Below, piece by piece: positions 10,474 through 22,763 of a DNA stretch of 64,000 nucleotides. How positions within the stretch are numbered: position 1 is the stretch's first letter; each line of letters starts with the position of its first letter. Source of the DNA: Apium graveolens (taxonomy: Eukaryota > Streptophyta > Magnoliopsida > Apiales > Apiaceae); contig NC_133649.1 in the NCBI RefSeq assembly GCF_009905375.1, forward strand, positions 234,946,201-235,010,200, given 5' to 3'. The translations under genes were made by a program, and so were the position numbers. The notes under the pieces are model-generated. The model was not told where the DNA came from. It did no database searches and saw only the letters and a list, made by a program, of their open reading frames with translations.

Positions 10474-12146
10474 TGTTGGATTTTAAACACAGCGGGGGCA
10501 TGGCAAAACACTTTTACACATACAAAATCCAAATAAAAGCATACAGATCATGAATAAAAATTCGAGGGATCGAATCTAACCTTTTAAAATAATTCGGAGA
10601 CAACGATCAGAGATCCTTAGCAGTTGCTCCTCAAGTGTGAAGCACTCCACCGGTATCCACCAAGAAAACGATGTTAAGGAGGAGGAAGGAGGTGGAGAGA
10701 ATTGGGTTTTCCAAACTTTTTGGGTTTTCGGGTTCGATGTGGGTTCCAATAAAATAGGGTCTATAATAGTGTATTTATAGGCAAAATTTTTAGCTGAAAT
10801 TTTCCCATAAATAATAATATTATTATCCCATTTATTATTCTCATTAATAATTAAAACACCTTTTAATTATTAATCCTTTTTCTAAACACTTTAGAAATAA
10901 TTCCCTCTCTTGATTTAATTTCCAAAAATTAAATCCTTTAATTAATAATATTAAGAACTTTTCTTAATTAATTTATAATCAATTAAATCTCATTTATTCA
11001 ATTATTAAATTTGCCAATTAATTATTTATTTCATAAATAAATAATTATTAGGCATTATTAATTAATTCCTCCACCATTAAAATCATTCTCTTTTTATGGT
11101 GTGACCCTGTAGGTTCAATATTAAGCCGGTAGTAGAAATAAATAATAATAAAACTATTTTATCATTATTTATATAAATTCTCTAATTTATTAAATATGAT
11201 TAATTAATTAATCACATTTATTCTACATCGTGAGAGATACTTCTCAGCATATCGTGACTATCCGGATAATATGAATTCACTGCTTAGAATACCAAGAACC
11301 TGTCAGTGAATAGTTACCGTACAATAAACTCCTTCTACCCTACAATGTCCCGATTAAATACAAGGCATGGATCTCGTGTCAAGCCTATCTAATTCAATCA
11401 CTTGCTTACCATTTACTATGCGTAGTTCTATGCAAATTAGAAACTCCTTTCTAATTTCATTTACTCTGGCCAGAGATTCCTGAACTAGCATAAGTGGATC
11501 AGCCTTGAACATTCGCTTCCTTCACTGGAAGGGGTAGATCCTTTATTGATCATACACTATCTTCGTGTACAAATTTCTATACCCAGAAGAGCCCTAATAA
11601 TTGTCCCTGGAGACTAAGAACTAAACCAAAGCATAGTTCAGTGTACACAAGATGACTATGATGACCTCAAGTCTAAGGATACTTGTACAACTATCACTAA
11701 GCGAACAACTGCTGACACGTGAGTGAACTCCATCAGTTGTTCAGCTGGGCGAGTCATGTTCAGTGAACTTATTCTATAATAAGCACCTACATACTAGCTA
11801 TAGTGTCACCACACAAATGTCTATGAGAACAGACATCCTTCATAATGAAGCAGGCATAGTATGTACCGATCTTTGTGGATTATTAATTACCAGTTAGTAA
11901 TCCTACGACCAGGAACTATTTAAGTTTAGAGTTATCATCTTTTTAGGTCTCACTATTATGATCTCATCATAATCCATAAAAAGCTTTACTCTAAACTATG
12001 GTATATCTTATTTAAACACTTAAATAGATAAAGCCCGTAATAAAAACAAAACAAGTCTTTATTAATATCAATGAAATCAAAACAGATTACATAAAAGTTA
12101 TTCCTAAATCCTAATACACGATTGGACTTAGGACATATTCCTTTCA
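10474..12146 (-). mobile_element. Solo LTR of the Copia-B family (1673 bp)
   Basis: On the plus strand it starts TGTTGGATTTTAAACAC and ends ATTCCTTTCA. It is near-identical to both LTRs of Copia-B (12574-14245, 18911-20581). It is flanked by GTTAT at 10469-10473 and 12147-12151, and no internal region or partner LTR follows. The minus-strand TATA box is at 10771-10780. Because Copia-B next door has the same insertion point and the same duplication, this is one copy of a duplicated locus in which LTR-LTR recombination removed the interior. Confidence 0.93.
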
Positions 12147-12399
12147 GTTATCCAGTAACGGAGCGCAAATAGATTGTGAACGGAAGAAAGTAAAGATAAG
12201 AGTGCAGAATGAAAAAGAAGTAGTGTTTAAAGGTCAACGACAGATCTAGAAATTTCTAACCATGCTACAAGCAAAAAGATTGTTAAGGAAAGGTAACGAG
12301 ACTTATTTGGCTTATGTGGTAGATACCAAGAAGGAAGTCCCTAATATACAGGACATACCCGTAGTAAACGAATTCGAGGATGTATTTCCAGAGAACTTA
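12147..12399 (+). pseudogene. Duplicated Tekay-A protease-RT linker (first copy)
   Basis: This continues the protease frame after the solo LTR and matches 20582-20834 closely. It carries an in-frame TAG where the other copy reads QNQK, and it stops abruptly at AACTTA (12394-12399). There it joins a second copy of the protease segment that starts at AACTTA 10294-10299. The 6-bp AACTTA shared by both parent sites marks the duplication junction. Confidence 0.9.
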
Positions 12400-12573
12400 A
12401 TGCCATACCCTTACGTGAGATATTACGAGTGGAAATAGCAAACAAAGAAATAATTCCTGTAAATCAAGTACACCCTAAGTGCAAGTTGAAATTAGAAGGG
12501 AAGATCTTCGAGGTTGACCTAATCCCATTCGCGTTAGGAGAATTTGATGTAATCTTAGGAATGGATTGGTTAT
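12400..12573 (+). pseudogene. Duplicated Tekay-A protease segment (second copy)
   Basis: Near-identical to 10300-10473, at a fixed offset of 2100 bp. It ends at the GMDWL codons and the GTTAT target site, where Copia-B begins. Only a few substitutions separate the copies (for example the codon before GMDWL reads isoleucine in one and leucine in the other), so the duplication is recent relative to Tekay-A decay. Confidence 0.92.
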
Positions 12574-14245
12574 TGTTGGATTTTAAACGCAGCGGGGGCA
12601 TGGCAAAACACTTTTACACATACAAAATCCAAATAAAAGCATACAGATCATGAATAAAAATTCGAGGGATCGAATCTAACCTTTTAAAATAATTCGGAGA
12701 CAACGATCAGAGATCCTTAGCAGTTGCTCCTCAAGTGTGAAGCACTCCACCGGTATCCACCAAGAAAACGATGTTAAGGAGGAGGAAGGAGGTGGAGAGA
12801 ATTGGGTTTTCCAAACTTTTTGGGTTTTCGGGTTCGATGTGGGTTCCAATAAAATAGGGTCTATAATAGTGTATTTATAGGCAAAGTTTTCAGCTGAAAT
12901 TTTCCCATAAATAATATTATTATTATCCCATTTATTATTCTCATTAATAATTAAAATACCTTTTAATTATTAATCCTTTTTCTAAACACTTTAGAAATAA
13001 TTCCCTCTCTTGATTTAATTTCCAAAAATTAAATCCTTTAATTAATAATATTAAGAACTATTCTTAATTAATTTATAATCAATTAAATCTCATTTAATCA
13101 ATTATTAAATTTTCCAATTAATTATTTATTTCATAAATAAATAATTATTAGGCATTATTAATTAATTCCTCCACCATTAAATCATTCTCTTTTTATGGTG
13201 TGACCCTGTAGGTTCAATATTAAGCCGGTAGTAGAAATAAATAATAATAAAACTATTTTATCATTATTTATATAAATTCTCTAATTTATTAAATATGATT
13301 AATTAATTAATCACATTTATTCTACATCGTGAGGGATACTTCTCAGCATATCGTGACTATCCGGATAATATGAATTCACTGCTTAGAATACCAAGAACCT
13401 ATCAGTGAATAGTTACCGTACAATAAACTCCTTCTACCCTACAATGTCCCGATTAAATACAAGGCATGGATCTCGTGTCAAGCCTATCTAATTCAATCAC
13501 TTGCTTACCATTTATTATGCGTAGTTCTATGCAAATTAGAAACTCCTTTCTAATTTCATTTACTCTGGCCAGAGATTCCTGAACTAGCATAAGTGGATCA
13601 GCCTTGAACATTCGCTTCCTTCACTGGAAGGGGTAGATCCTTTATTGATCATACACTATCTTCGTGTACAAATTCCTATACCCAGAAGAGCCCTAATAAT
13701 TGTCCCTGGAGACTAAGAACTAAACCAAAGCATAGTTCAGTGTACACAAGATGACTATGATGACCTCAAGTCTAAGGATACTTGTACAACTATCACTAAG
13801 TGAACAACTGCTGACATGTGAGTGAACTCCATCAGTTGTTCAGCTGGGCGAGTCATGTTCAGTGAACTTATTCTATAATAAGCACCTACATACTAGCTAT
13901 ATTGTCACCACACAAATGTCTATGAGAACAGATATCCTTCATAATGAAGCAAGCATAGTATGTACCGATCTTTGCGGATTATTAATTACCAGTTAGTAAT
14001 CCTACGACCAGGAACTATTTAACGTTAGAGTTATCATCTTTTGAGGTCTCACTATTATGATCTCATCATAATCCATAAAAAGCTTTACTCTAAACTATGG
14101 TATATCTTATTTAAACACTTAAATAGATAAAGCCCGTAATAAAAACAAAACAAGTCTTTATTAATATCAATGAAATCAAAACAGATTACATAAAAGTTAT
14201 TCCTAAATCCTAATACACGATTGGACTTAGGACATATTCCTTTCA
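12574..14245 (-). repeat. Copia-B 3' LTR (minus sense)
   Basis: TGTTGG...TTTCA on the plus strand. The next bases ATCTCCCACTTGTACTA are the complement of the polypurine tract. The minus-strand TATA box CTATAAATAC is at 12871-12880. The interior has long AT-only tracts and no gene. Confidence 0.93.
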
Positions 14246-14262
14246 ATCTCCCACTTGTACTA
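14246..14262 (-). other. Copia-B polypurine tract
   Basis: On the minus strand TAGTACAAGTGGGAGAT directly precedes the 3' LTR, matching the AAGTGGGAG-type plus-strand primer site of many plant Copia elements. Confidence 0.75.
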
Positions 14263-16038
14263 AAGCCAATCACTCTGGTATCTAATACCCATCTTGTCTT
14301 TATGATGATCAAAGTAACTTTCATAAAGTAGCTTTGTGAGTGGGCCTGCTATGTTGTTATGTGTGTCAACTCTAATTCAATACAATATAAGAAATGTTAC
14401 CGCGCTCCCACTAACCCTTTTTGTAGACGCATGGTTCATCTACGTTTTTGATAAAATCAAACTCTTTGATTGTCTCATCAAAACGGATATTCCATCTTTC
14501 GAGAAGCTTACTTTAAACCACATATGGTTTGCAGTAGCTTACACACTAGGCTTTCATTTCCCTTAAAAAGAAAACCATCTGACTATTTTCCAGATCTCAT
14601 AGTCGTAGTAAGCAGCAATCGCAAGCAAAATCCGAACTGATTTTAACAGGGCTACAGGTAAAAGGTTTCATCAAAGTCAATCCATTGCCTTTGTTTGAAT
14701 CCTTTTCCCAAAAGCCTGGCCTTAAAGGTCTCCACCTGGCCATCTGCTATAATCTATCTTTTGTATACCGTATACATAGATTCCATTCTGGATTTCATGG
14801 CACTATGCCATCTCTCTGAGTCAACACTACTCATAGCCTCATTACAGGTCACAGGGTCGTCATCATCAATGATCGATAACTCATTGTCATTCTCAATGAC
14901 AAGGCCATATTACCTCTCAGGTTGGCGAGACACTCTCCCTGATCTATGAATGGGCTGTTCCACAAAAGGTTGTTCAGTCAGAACAGGTGTTTCCACTTGA
15001 TCCGTAGTAGTTTGTGCTTCTTGAACTTCATCAAGTTCAATTTTGCTCCCACTGTTTCTTTCAAGGATAAACTCCTTTTCCAAGAAGGTAGCATGTCTGG
15101 AGACAAACACCCGATGATCGGTGCAAAAGTAATACCCTAAAGTCTCTTTAGGATATCCCACAAAACTACATTTTACGGATCGATATTCCAGCTTATCTGG
15201 GTCAACTTTCTTGACATAAGCTGGACATCCCCAAATCTTAACGTGTTTAAGACTCGGTTTCCTTTCTTTCCATATCTCATATGAAGTTTGAGGAACAGAT
15301 TTGGAAAGCACCTTATTCAGTAAATATGCTTAGGTTTCCAATGCATAATCCCATAGGAATACTGGAAGATTTGCATAGCTCATCATGGACCGAACTTTGT
15401 CTAACAAAGTTCGATTTCTCCTTTCAGATACTAATCTGGAGGAGTCCACTGGGAGACTATACCATTTACTTTGAGATAATCCAGAAACTCTCCGTTCAAG
15501 TATTCACCACCTCGATCTAATCGAAGAGTTATAATACTATGTTTGGTTGTTTCTCCACTTCATACTTATATTCTTTGAACTTTTCAAAGGCCTCAGACTT
15601 GTGTTTCATCAAACACATATCCGAATCCTGATCTATCATCTATGAAAGTAATGAAGTATGAAAATCCACCCATGGCTTGCGTAGACATTGGTCCACATAC
15701 ATCTGTGTGTACCATTCCTAGCAAATTTGCAGCCCTCTTTCCATGTCCACTAAATGGAGACTGCAGTGCCACTATGAAGTGAGATTTTCATCATCCCTTT
15801 TCTTTTATTAGTTTGTTCAATCTGAAGTAAATTATGTCACATATATACAGACCATTATTTAAAGCACCACGTCCATAAAGAATATTATCTCTAAGAATAG
15901 AACATTCATTATTCTCAATAATAAATGAAAATCCAGCCAAGTCTAACATGGGAATAATATTCCTCACAATCGAGGGAACAAAATAACAATTATTTCAAAT
16001 AATAGTCTTGCCCGTAGGCCTATGTAAATGAAATGATT
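14246..16038 (-). pseudogene. Copia-B pol remnant (integrase, RT start and pol end)
   Basis: Read on the minus strand in pieces. Around 15400-15700 is integrase core with DRSGFGYVF and a DRGGEYLNGEF-type DDE segment. At 14910-15311 is the integrase C-terminal region (WGCPAYVKK, FVGYPKETLGYYF, HRSGRVSRQPER). Around 14640-14900 is the RT beginning (SERWHSAMKSRMESMY, ARLLGKGFKQRQ), then after a gap an RT piece near 14390-14560 ending VTFLILY. The final pol codons (AGPLTKLL ... MGIRYQSDWL) lie near 14265-14360. The segment between VTFLILY and AGPLTKLL, holding YVDD and RNase H, is deleted. Several stops and shifts interrupt the rest. Confidence 0.85.
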
Positions 16039-17052
16039 CTACATCTTCAGCAGCAACTTTTGCTCCATTTCCATCAGTAGAATCACCTCCTCTTCCTCAA
16101 GAGTCCTACTTCTCCTTGGTCCCTGCAACAAATTGCAGATTTGAGAACCACAGGCGGTATCTAATACCCAAGTAGAAATTTGATTTAATGACATATTCAT
16201 TTCTATCATGAACATACCTGAATCAGAAGCGGTAGTCTCACTACCCTTCTTCTTCTTCAATTCTGCGAGGTAAACCTTGCAGTTCCTCTTCCAGTGCCCC
16301 ACCTTGTTACAGTGAAAGCAAACAACTTTGCTCTTGGGGTCTTCAGCTTTTGGTGGAACCGGCTTTTCTTCACCTACTTTCTTCTTCTTGGAAGAGTTCC
16401 TCTTCCTTTTCTTATGATTGGAACCTTCACCAATTAGAAGAACAGAACTCTTCTTAGGGGGAAAATTCGATTCCGCTGTCTTCAACATGTTGTGGAGTTC
16501 AGGCAGGCTGACATCCAACTTATTCATGTGAAAGTTCACAACAAACTGCGAGAATGAACTCGAAAGCGATTGCAAGACCAAGTCTTGGCTCAGCTCCCCA
16601 TCCATGGCAAAACCAAGTTGTCCAAGACGTTCAATCAAATTGATCATCTTAAGTACATGGTCATTCACAGATGATCCCTCAGACATCCTACAACCGAACA
16701 GCTCCTTCGATATCTCATATCGAGCTGTCCTCCCCGCCACATCATACAACTCTTGTAGATGCATGAGGATAGTGTGAGCATCCATATGCTCATGTTGCTT
16801 CTGTAGCTCAATGTTCATGGAAGCTAGCATGATGCATTGAGCAACATTTGCATCATCTATCCACTTATGATACACAATATGTTCATCATTATGTGCATCA
16901 CTAGCAGGTTCAGTAGGCTTAGGTGAGTCAATCACGTATTCCAGCTTCTCAATCCTGAGAACAATTCTCAAGTTTCAAAGCCAGTCAGCATAATTAGGAC
17001 CAGTCAATTTGTGAGCATCTAGTATGCTCCTGAGTGATAGTGCAGAAGACAT
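16039..17052 (-). pseudogene. Copia-B gag and protease start
   Basis: The natural start is ATG at 17052 (MSSALSLRSIL...). A TGA at codon 26 (16975-16977), in a WL-stop-NLR context, breaks the frame; beyond it 310 codons are open. The UBN2-type gag core spans roughly the first 200 residues, followed by a lysine-rich linker. The zinc knuckle CFHCNKVGHWKRNC follows, then the protease motif DTACGSQ (expected DTACGSH-like). After that the frame drifts into an arginine/glutamate-rich end, so a frameshift is likely. The product would be the capsid protein that packages element RNA. Confidence 0.9.
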
Positions 17053-17257
17053 AACGTACAAAGTAAATCTGTAAATGATAAACACATAACAACACTTAGC
17101 AAATATTCGATTTCATTTCAAAACACTATATGAATCGGGTCTTTATTCATAAGTGGCTCCCACTAGTTTTCCTAATTTATTCAACCCCCTACATGAAAAA
17201 TTAAGCATTCAAAATGCTAGTGGGAATAGGGATCCTACATTCCATTACACAACCCCG

Positions 17258-17560
17258 GTTGTGGCACGAAACGCCATGTAATGTTCAATAGGCAGACAAC
17301 TCTTGTCAATTACAACTAATGTTATTCCCTAATCAAACTTTAGCCTCTTGAATAATTGAGTCACGGCTGTGGCACGACAAACTCAATATTCTAAGTCAAG
17401 TCTAACCCAACATTCCGTACAATTGAATCAGTCCCCAAAGGCCCACGCCTGTGGCACGTAACGATCTTTAGATTCTTATTCAATGTACACATCTCTATGT
17501 AATAGACAAGTATTTCTTATTTCGAAATCAAAGCCCTCGGCTGTGGCACGAAACGATAAT
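17258..17560. repeat. Four spaced copies of CGGCTGTGGCACG-like motif
   Basis: The core TGTGGCACG followed by A/T-rich CGAAACGATAATG-like sequence recurs near 17270, 17369, 17450 and 17542, at spacings of about 80-100 bp. The copies are diverged outside the core. They look like an old tandem repeat within the leader. Confidence 0.65.
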
Positions 17561-18314
17561 GATTCAAAAATAAGAACTACTTTCTACCATGTTGGAAGGT
17601 TATGACCGACACAAGCCCGTTGTGTCATTGGCCAATTACTACTTGATATTATTTAATTTTAGAGGGATTATATTACGTTACAATCATAATCATATTATAA
17701 AGAGATTCTTCCTTTTAAATTAAATATTTCAAATCAATAATCAATAATCAGATGATTCCTAGATCGGGTGGAGCATTGTCAAGAGGCGTCACTTAATAAC
17801 CCTTTCTTACAGATAGAAATCTGTTGTTGACAGAATCATCCTTTCTCTCATATCGAAAATTCATATTCAATTACGTGTTTCATAAACACAAGAATCTCAT
17901 GATTGTATTCATAATATTATTATTAAGGTTATGAAATAATTTCACTATACTAGGTTGTCTAACAAACGCCTTATCTTTATTTAAGTTCACCTAAATCTAT
18001 CATCGCATGATAAACTAAGCATATATCACATATATCAACATGAATAAACATCAAGGTAGGCATGTTACATCATCTAGCACATTAGAACAAGCAATATACA
18101 TCTCTATGTATCACAAGAAGCATTTAAAATCAATTCAAAACATCAAAAACAGCTTTAAAACACTTCATGGAATATAAACAGTTCAAAACTTTTATATAAA
18201 CTAAAATTGATCACTCCATTAGATCCGTCTCGGAAAAACGAATCCAATGGTATATTGCACGCCCAAAACGGAGTTACGAAACTCCCAGAAAATCAATTTT
18301 AATGTAAATAGTCG

Positions 18315-18459
18315 GGCTGTAACGCATTACAGGAACGCGTTACAAGCCCTGTAACGCATTCCGGTGATGCGTTACAGCCTTTTAAGCCATTTAAAAGGTG
18401 TAACGCATTCCGTGAATGCGTCACAGGGGTGTAACGCATTCCCGGAATGCGTGACACCC
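18315..18459. repeat. Array of four ~30-bp palindromes (GTAACGCATT...AATGCGTTAC)
   Basis: Four imperfect hairpins lie at about 18315-18347, 18350-18377, 18397-18426 and 18428-18459. Each has arms TGTAACGCATT / AATGCGT(T/C)ACA and a 3-8 base loop. Several pairs of arms differ by substitutions that still pair. The array is in the RNA leader between primer site and gag. Confidence 0.85.
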
Positions 18460-18897
18460 ATATTTTATTTATATTTTGTTTTCTTTTCTGCAGCAGCCGC
18501 CGACAGCATCTCTCGAACAGCGTGCATCAAAAGACTTGTACCTTGCTTTGCTTTCTTCACACAGTAGACAAACAGCAGCACACATATACAAACAACAGAT
18601 GATACAAAAATATATATATACTATATATACATATATTTACTTATTTAATTACGAATTTAATTGCTAGAACTTGAAAAATTCATAATAAAAAATCTATACA
18701 TCATAAAATTATGAAAAAAATACCCAGACGATCTACAACACTTGTAGAACCCAGATCAACATTCAAAATTATTCTGAGAAATGATTTCTCATCAGACAAA
18801 ATTAATCCATGATATAACTTGTAAAATTCATAATTAATTCATACAAGCACATAAAATTCTGAAATTTTTACCACAGATCTATATGCATACAACCTAT

Positions 18898-18909
18898 GCT
18901 CTGATACCA
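18898..18909 (-). other. Copia-B primer-binding site (initiator tRNA-Met)
   Basis: The minus strand reads TGGTATCAGAGC one base after the LTR end, a perfect match to the usual plant initiator-Met primer site. Confidence 0.92.
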
Positions 18910-18910
18910 T

Positions 18911-20581
18911 TGTTGGATTTTAAATATAGCAGGGGCATGGCAAAACACTTTTACACATACAAAATCCAAATAAAAGCATACAGATTATGAATAAAAATTC
19001 GAGGGATCGAATCTAACCTTTTAAAATAATTCGGAGACAACGATCAGAGATCCTTAGCAGTTGCTCCTCAAGTGTGAAGCACTCCACCGGTATCCACCAA
19101 GAAAACGATGTTAAGGAGGAGGAAGGAGGTGGAGAGAATTGGGTTTTCCAAACTTTTTGGGTTTTCGGGTTCGATGTGGGTTCCAATAAAATAGGGTCTA
19201 TAATAGTGTATTTATAGGCAAAATTTTCAGCTGAAATTTTCCCATAAATAATATTATTATTATCCCATTTATTATTCTCATTAATAATTAAAATACCTTT
19301 TAATTATTAATCCTTTTTCTAAACACTTTAGAAATAATTCTCTCACTTGATTTAATTTCCAAAAATTAAATCCTTTAATTAATAATATTAAGAACTTTTC
19401 TTAATTAATTTATAATCAATTAAATCTCATTTAATCAATTATTAAATTTGCCAATTAATTATTTATTTCATAAATAAATAATTATTAGCCATTATTAATT
19501 AATTCCTCCACCATTAAATCATTCTCTTTTTATGGTGTGACCCTGTAGGTTCAATATTAAGCCGGTAGTAGAAATAAATAATAATAAACTATTTTATCAT
19601 TATTTATATAAATTCTCTAATTTATTAAATATGATTAATTAATTAATCACATTTATTCTACATCGTGAGGGATACTTCTCAGCATATCGCGACTATGCGG
19701 ATAATATAAATTCACTGCTTAGAATACCAAGAACCTGTCAGTGAATAGTTACCGTACAATAAACTCCTTCTACCCTACAATGTCCCGATTAAATACAAGG
19801 CATGGATCTCGTGTCAAACCTATCTAATTAAATCAGTTGCTTACCATTTACTATGCGTAGTTCTATGCAAATTAGAAACTCCTTTCTAATTTCATTTACT
19901 CTGGCCAGAGATTCCTGAACTAGCATAAGTGGATCAGCCTTGAACATTCGCTTCCTTCACTGGAAGGGGTAGATCCTTTATTGATCGTACACTATCTTCG
20001 TGTACAAATTCCTATACCCAGAAGAGCCCTAATAATTGTCCCTGGAGACTAAGAACTAAACCAAAGCATAGTTCAGTGTACACAAGATGACTATGATGAC
20101 CTCAAGTCTAAGGATACTTGTACAACTATCACTAAGCGAACAACTGCTGACACGTGAGTGAACTCCATCAGTTGTTCAGCTGGGCGAGTCATGTTCAGTG
20201 AACTTATTCTATAATAAGCACCTACATACTAGCTATAGTGTCACCACACAAATGTCTATGAGAACAGACATCCTTCATAATGAAGCAAGCATAGTATGTA
20301 CCGATCTTTGTGGATTATTAATTACCAGTTAGTAATCCTACGACCAGGAACTATTTAAGTTTAGAGTTATCATCTTTTTAGGTCTCACTATTATGATCTC
20401 ATCATAATCCATAAAAAGCTTTACTCTAAACTATGGTATATCTTATTTAAACACTTAAATAGATAAAGCCCGTAATAAAAACAAAACAAGTCTTTATTAA
20501 TATCAATGAAATCAAAACAGATTACATAAAAGTTATTCCTAAATCCTAATACACGATTGGAGTTAGGACATATTCCTTTCA
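18911..20581 (-). repeat. Copia-B 5' LTR (minus sense)
   Basis: 1671 bp, same ends as the other two family copies. A TATA box lies on the minus strand at 19208-19217. GTTAT follows at 20582-20586 and then the Tekay-A pol resumes in frame. Confidence 0.93.
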
Positions 20582-22163
20582 GTTATCCAGTAACGGAGCG
20601 CAAATAGATTGTGAACGGAAGAAAGTAAAGATAAGAGTGCAAAATGAAAAAGAAGTAGTGTTTAAAGGTCAACGACAGAACCAGAAATTTCTAACCATGC
20701 TACAAGAAAAAAGATTGTTAAGGAAAGGTAACGAGACTTATTTGGCTTATGTGGTAGATACCAAGAAGGAAGTCCCTAATATACAGGACATACCCGTAGT
20801 AAACGAATTCGAGGATGTATTTCCAGAGAACTTACCAAGATTGCCACCTGACCGAGAAATAGAGTTTGTTATAGAATTAGCACCAGGAACGACACCAGTA
20901 TCCCAGGCCCTATATAGGCTAGCCCCAGTTGAGATAAAGGAACTAGCTTCTCAACTGCAAGAGTTATTAGATAATGGAATGATAAGACCCAGTGTGTCAC
21001 TATGGGGAGCGGCAGTACTGTTCGTAAAGAAAAAGGACGGCAGTATAAGATTATGCATAGACTATCGAGAGCTGAATAAGCTGACTATTAAGAATAGGTA
21101 CCCTCTCCCCAGGATTAATGACCTATTCGATCAACTCAAGGGAGCTGTACATTTTTCCAAAATAGATTTGAGAACAGGATATCCCCAGTTGAAAATCAAA
21201 CCGGAAGATATACCGAAGACTGCTTTTTGCACTAGGTATGGACACTATGAGTTCTTAGTTATGTCGTTTGGGTTAACCAATGCACCCGCAACCTTTATGG
21301 ATTTGATGAACAAAGTGTTCAAAAAGTACCTGGATATTTGTGTGATAGTTTTTATAGACGATATTCTGATCTACTCAAAGACAGAGCAAGAACATGCAGA
21401 ACATTTGAGGATAGTCTTAGAAATCTTGAGGAATGAGAAATTTTATGCCAAGTTCTCGAAGTGCGAGTTTTGGTTGAGAGAAGTTCAGTTTTTAGGACAT
21501 GTGGTGAGCAGCAAAGGAGTTTTAGTTGACCCTTCCAAGATAGAGGCCGTATATGATTGGGAAAGACCAACTACCCCAACAGAGGTTAGGAGTTTTGTGG
21601 GTTTAGCAGGATATTATCGAAGATTCGTGCAAGATTTTGCTAAGATAGCCGGTCCACTGACTAGACTTACCCGGAAGACGGAAAAGTTTGTATGGACAGA
21701 AAAATGTGAGGAAAGATTTCAAGAACTGAAAAGGAGGCTAGTGTCAACACCAGTGCTCGCTCTTCCCGATGGAAAGGGGGAGTTTGTGATATACAGTGAT
21801 GCATCGCTGAAAGGATTAGGATGTGTACTGATGCAGCATGACAAAGTTATAGCGTATGCCTCTCGGCAATTGAAGGAATATGAGAGCAGATACCCTACGC
21901 ATGATCTAGAATTAGCAGCCATAGTGTTTGCCCTGAAAATTTGGAGACACTACCTATACGGTGAGAAATGTGAGATCTACACTAACCATAAAAGCCTCAA
22001 ATATATTTTCACTCAGAAGGAACTGAACATGAGACAGAGGAGGTGGTTAGAGTTGATAAAAGACTACGAATGTGAAATTTTGTATCACCCGGGTAAAGCT
22101 AATGTGGTGGCTGACGCCCTTAGTAGGAAGGAAAGACTCAAGATGATAATGACATCAGAGTAG
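20582..22163 (+). pseudogene. Tekay-A reverse transcriptase and RNase H
   Basis: The frame resumes after the target duplication from the GMDWL protease codons and is open to TAG at 22161-22163. Counting from 20637, the RT has [20 protein letters not shown] (127-146), a FIDD catalytic motif (239-242) and FLGHVV; RNase H has YSDAS (386-390) and ends with VADALSR (near 495). The canonical SGYHQL motif reads TGYPQL, so a conserved residue is changed. This part would convert element RNA to DNA. The longest intact domain block in Tekay-A, but the upstream gag stops, the 10474 and 12574 insertions and the 22161 stop prevent a full polyprotein. Confidence 0.95.
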
Positions 22164-22763
22164 TTAAATAAAGAATTTGAGAAGTTGGAAATTGATGTGA
22201 GGACGACAGGTAAGGGAACGAAAGGATTATTTAAGATTAAGCTAGTGTCGGAGTTGACTGAAAAGATACGAGTATGTCAGGAAAAGAAGATGAGTGAGGA
22301 AAGAGGAACCTTGACCGGTGAAGAAGTGAGATGCGAGAAGGATGAGAAAGGGATCATGAGGTATGCGTCCTGAATTTGGATTCCAAATGTGCAAGAGTTA
22401 AAGGATGAGCTGCTGCACGAAGGGCATAACTCTAGATATTCAATCCACCTAGGAAGTACAAAAATGTACCGTGACCTTAAGGAATACTATTGGTGGCCTA
22501 ACATGAAGAGAGAAGTAGCAGAATGGGTCAGCAAGTGCTTGATATGCCAGAGAGTGAAGGTTGAACATCAGCGACCTAGTGGACTATTACGGGCCCTTTC
22601 CGGAATGGAAATGGGAGCATATAGCCATGGATTTTGTGACAGGCTTACCAAGAACAAAGACCAATCACGATGCCATATGGGTTATCATAGATATATTGAC
22701 CAAGTCCGCACACTTCCTACCAATCAACGAAAAATACACCGTAGACAAGTTGGTGGATATTTA
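22164..22763 (+). pseudogene. Tekay-A integrase, N-terminal part
   Basis: It continues in the RT frame after TAG 22161, with a further TGA at 22371-22373. The zinc-binding HHCC region is recognisable (LLHEGHNSRYSIHLGSTKMY ... CLICQRVKVEHQRPSG). At 22590-22593 an extra G in a GGG run shifts the frame. Beyond it, WKWEHIAMDFVTGLP, the start of the catalytic core, reads in the next frame. The sequence is cut at VDIY by solo LTR-C at 22764. Confidence 0.92.

Larger units (their letters stand above)
17053..18910 (-). other. Copia-B 5' leader with structured repeats
   Basis: 1.86 kb between gag and the 5' LTR with no reading frame. It contains four degenerate GTGGCACG repeats (17270-17550), an array of four hairpins (18315-18459) and the primer site. 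This leader is unusually long for Copia and unusually structured. Confidence 0.7.
12574..20581 (-). mobile_element. Copia-B: internally deleted Copia retrotransposon
   Basis: An 8008-bp element on the minus strand between GTTAT duplications (12569-12573 and 20582-20586), inserted in the protease of Tekay-A. LTRs are 1672 and 1671 bp and closely similar. It has an initiator-Met primer site, a gag with UBN2-like core and zinc knuckle, a protease motif, integrase and RT remnants. The RT palm with the YVDD motif and nearly all RNase H are missing, so it is non-autonomous. Lineage is uncertain (Tork/Angela/TAR-like by gag style). Confidence 0.92.
10294..20834. repeat. Tandem duplication of the Tekay-A protease/RT block with its Copia insertion
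   Basis: Copy one is 10294-12399 (protease, solo LTR, linker). Copy two is 12394-20834 (protease, complete Copia-B, linker). Both contain the same GTTAT-flanked insertion site. The junction falls on a 6-bp microhomology AACTTA that is also present at 10294-10299 and 20829-20834. The Copia-B insertion therefore came first, then duplication by unequal or illegitimate recombination, then loss of one interior. Confidence 0.85.

Noticed and set aside
12429..12653. Apparent protease with a C-terminal HFYTYKIQIKAYRS tail, also at the end of 9402-10553
   Set aside because: The tail is read-through from the Tekay-A protease into the Copia-B family LTR, not part of a protein.
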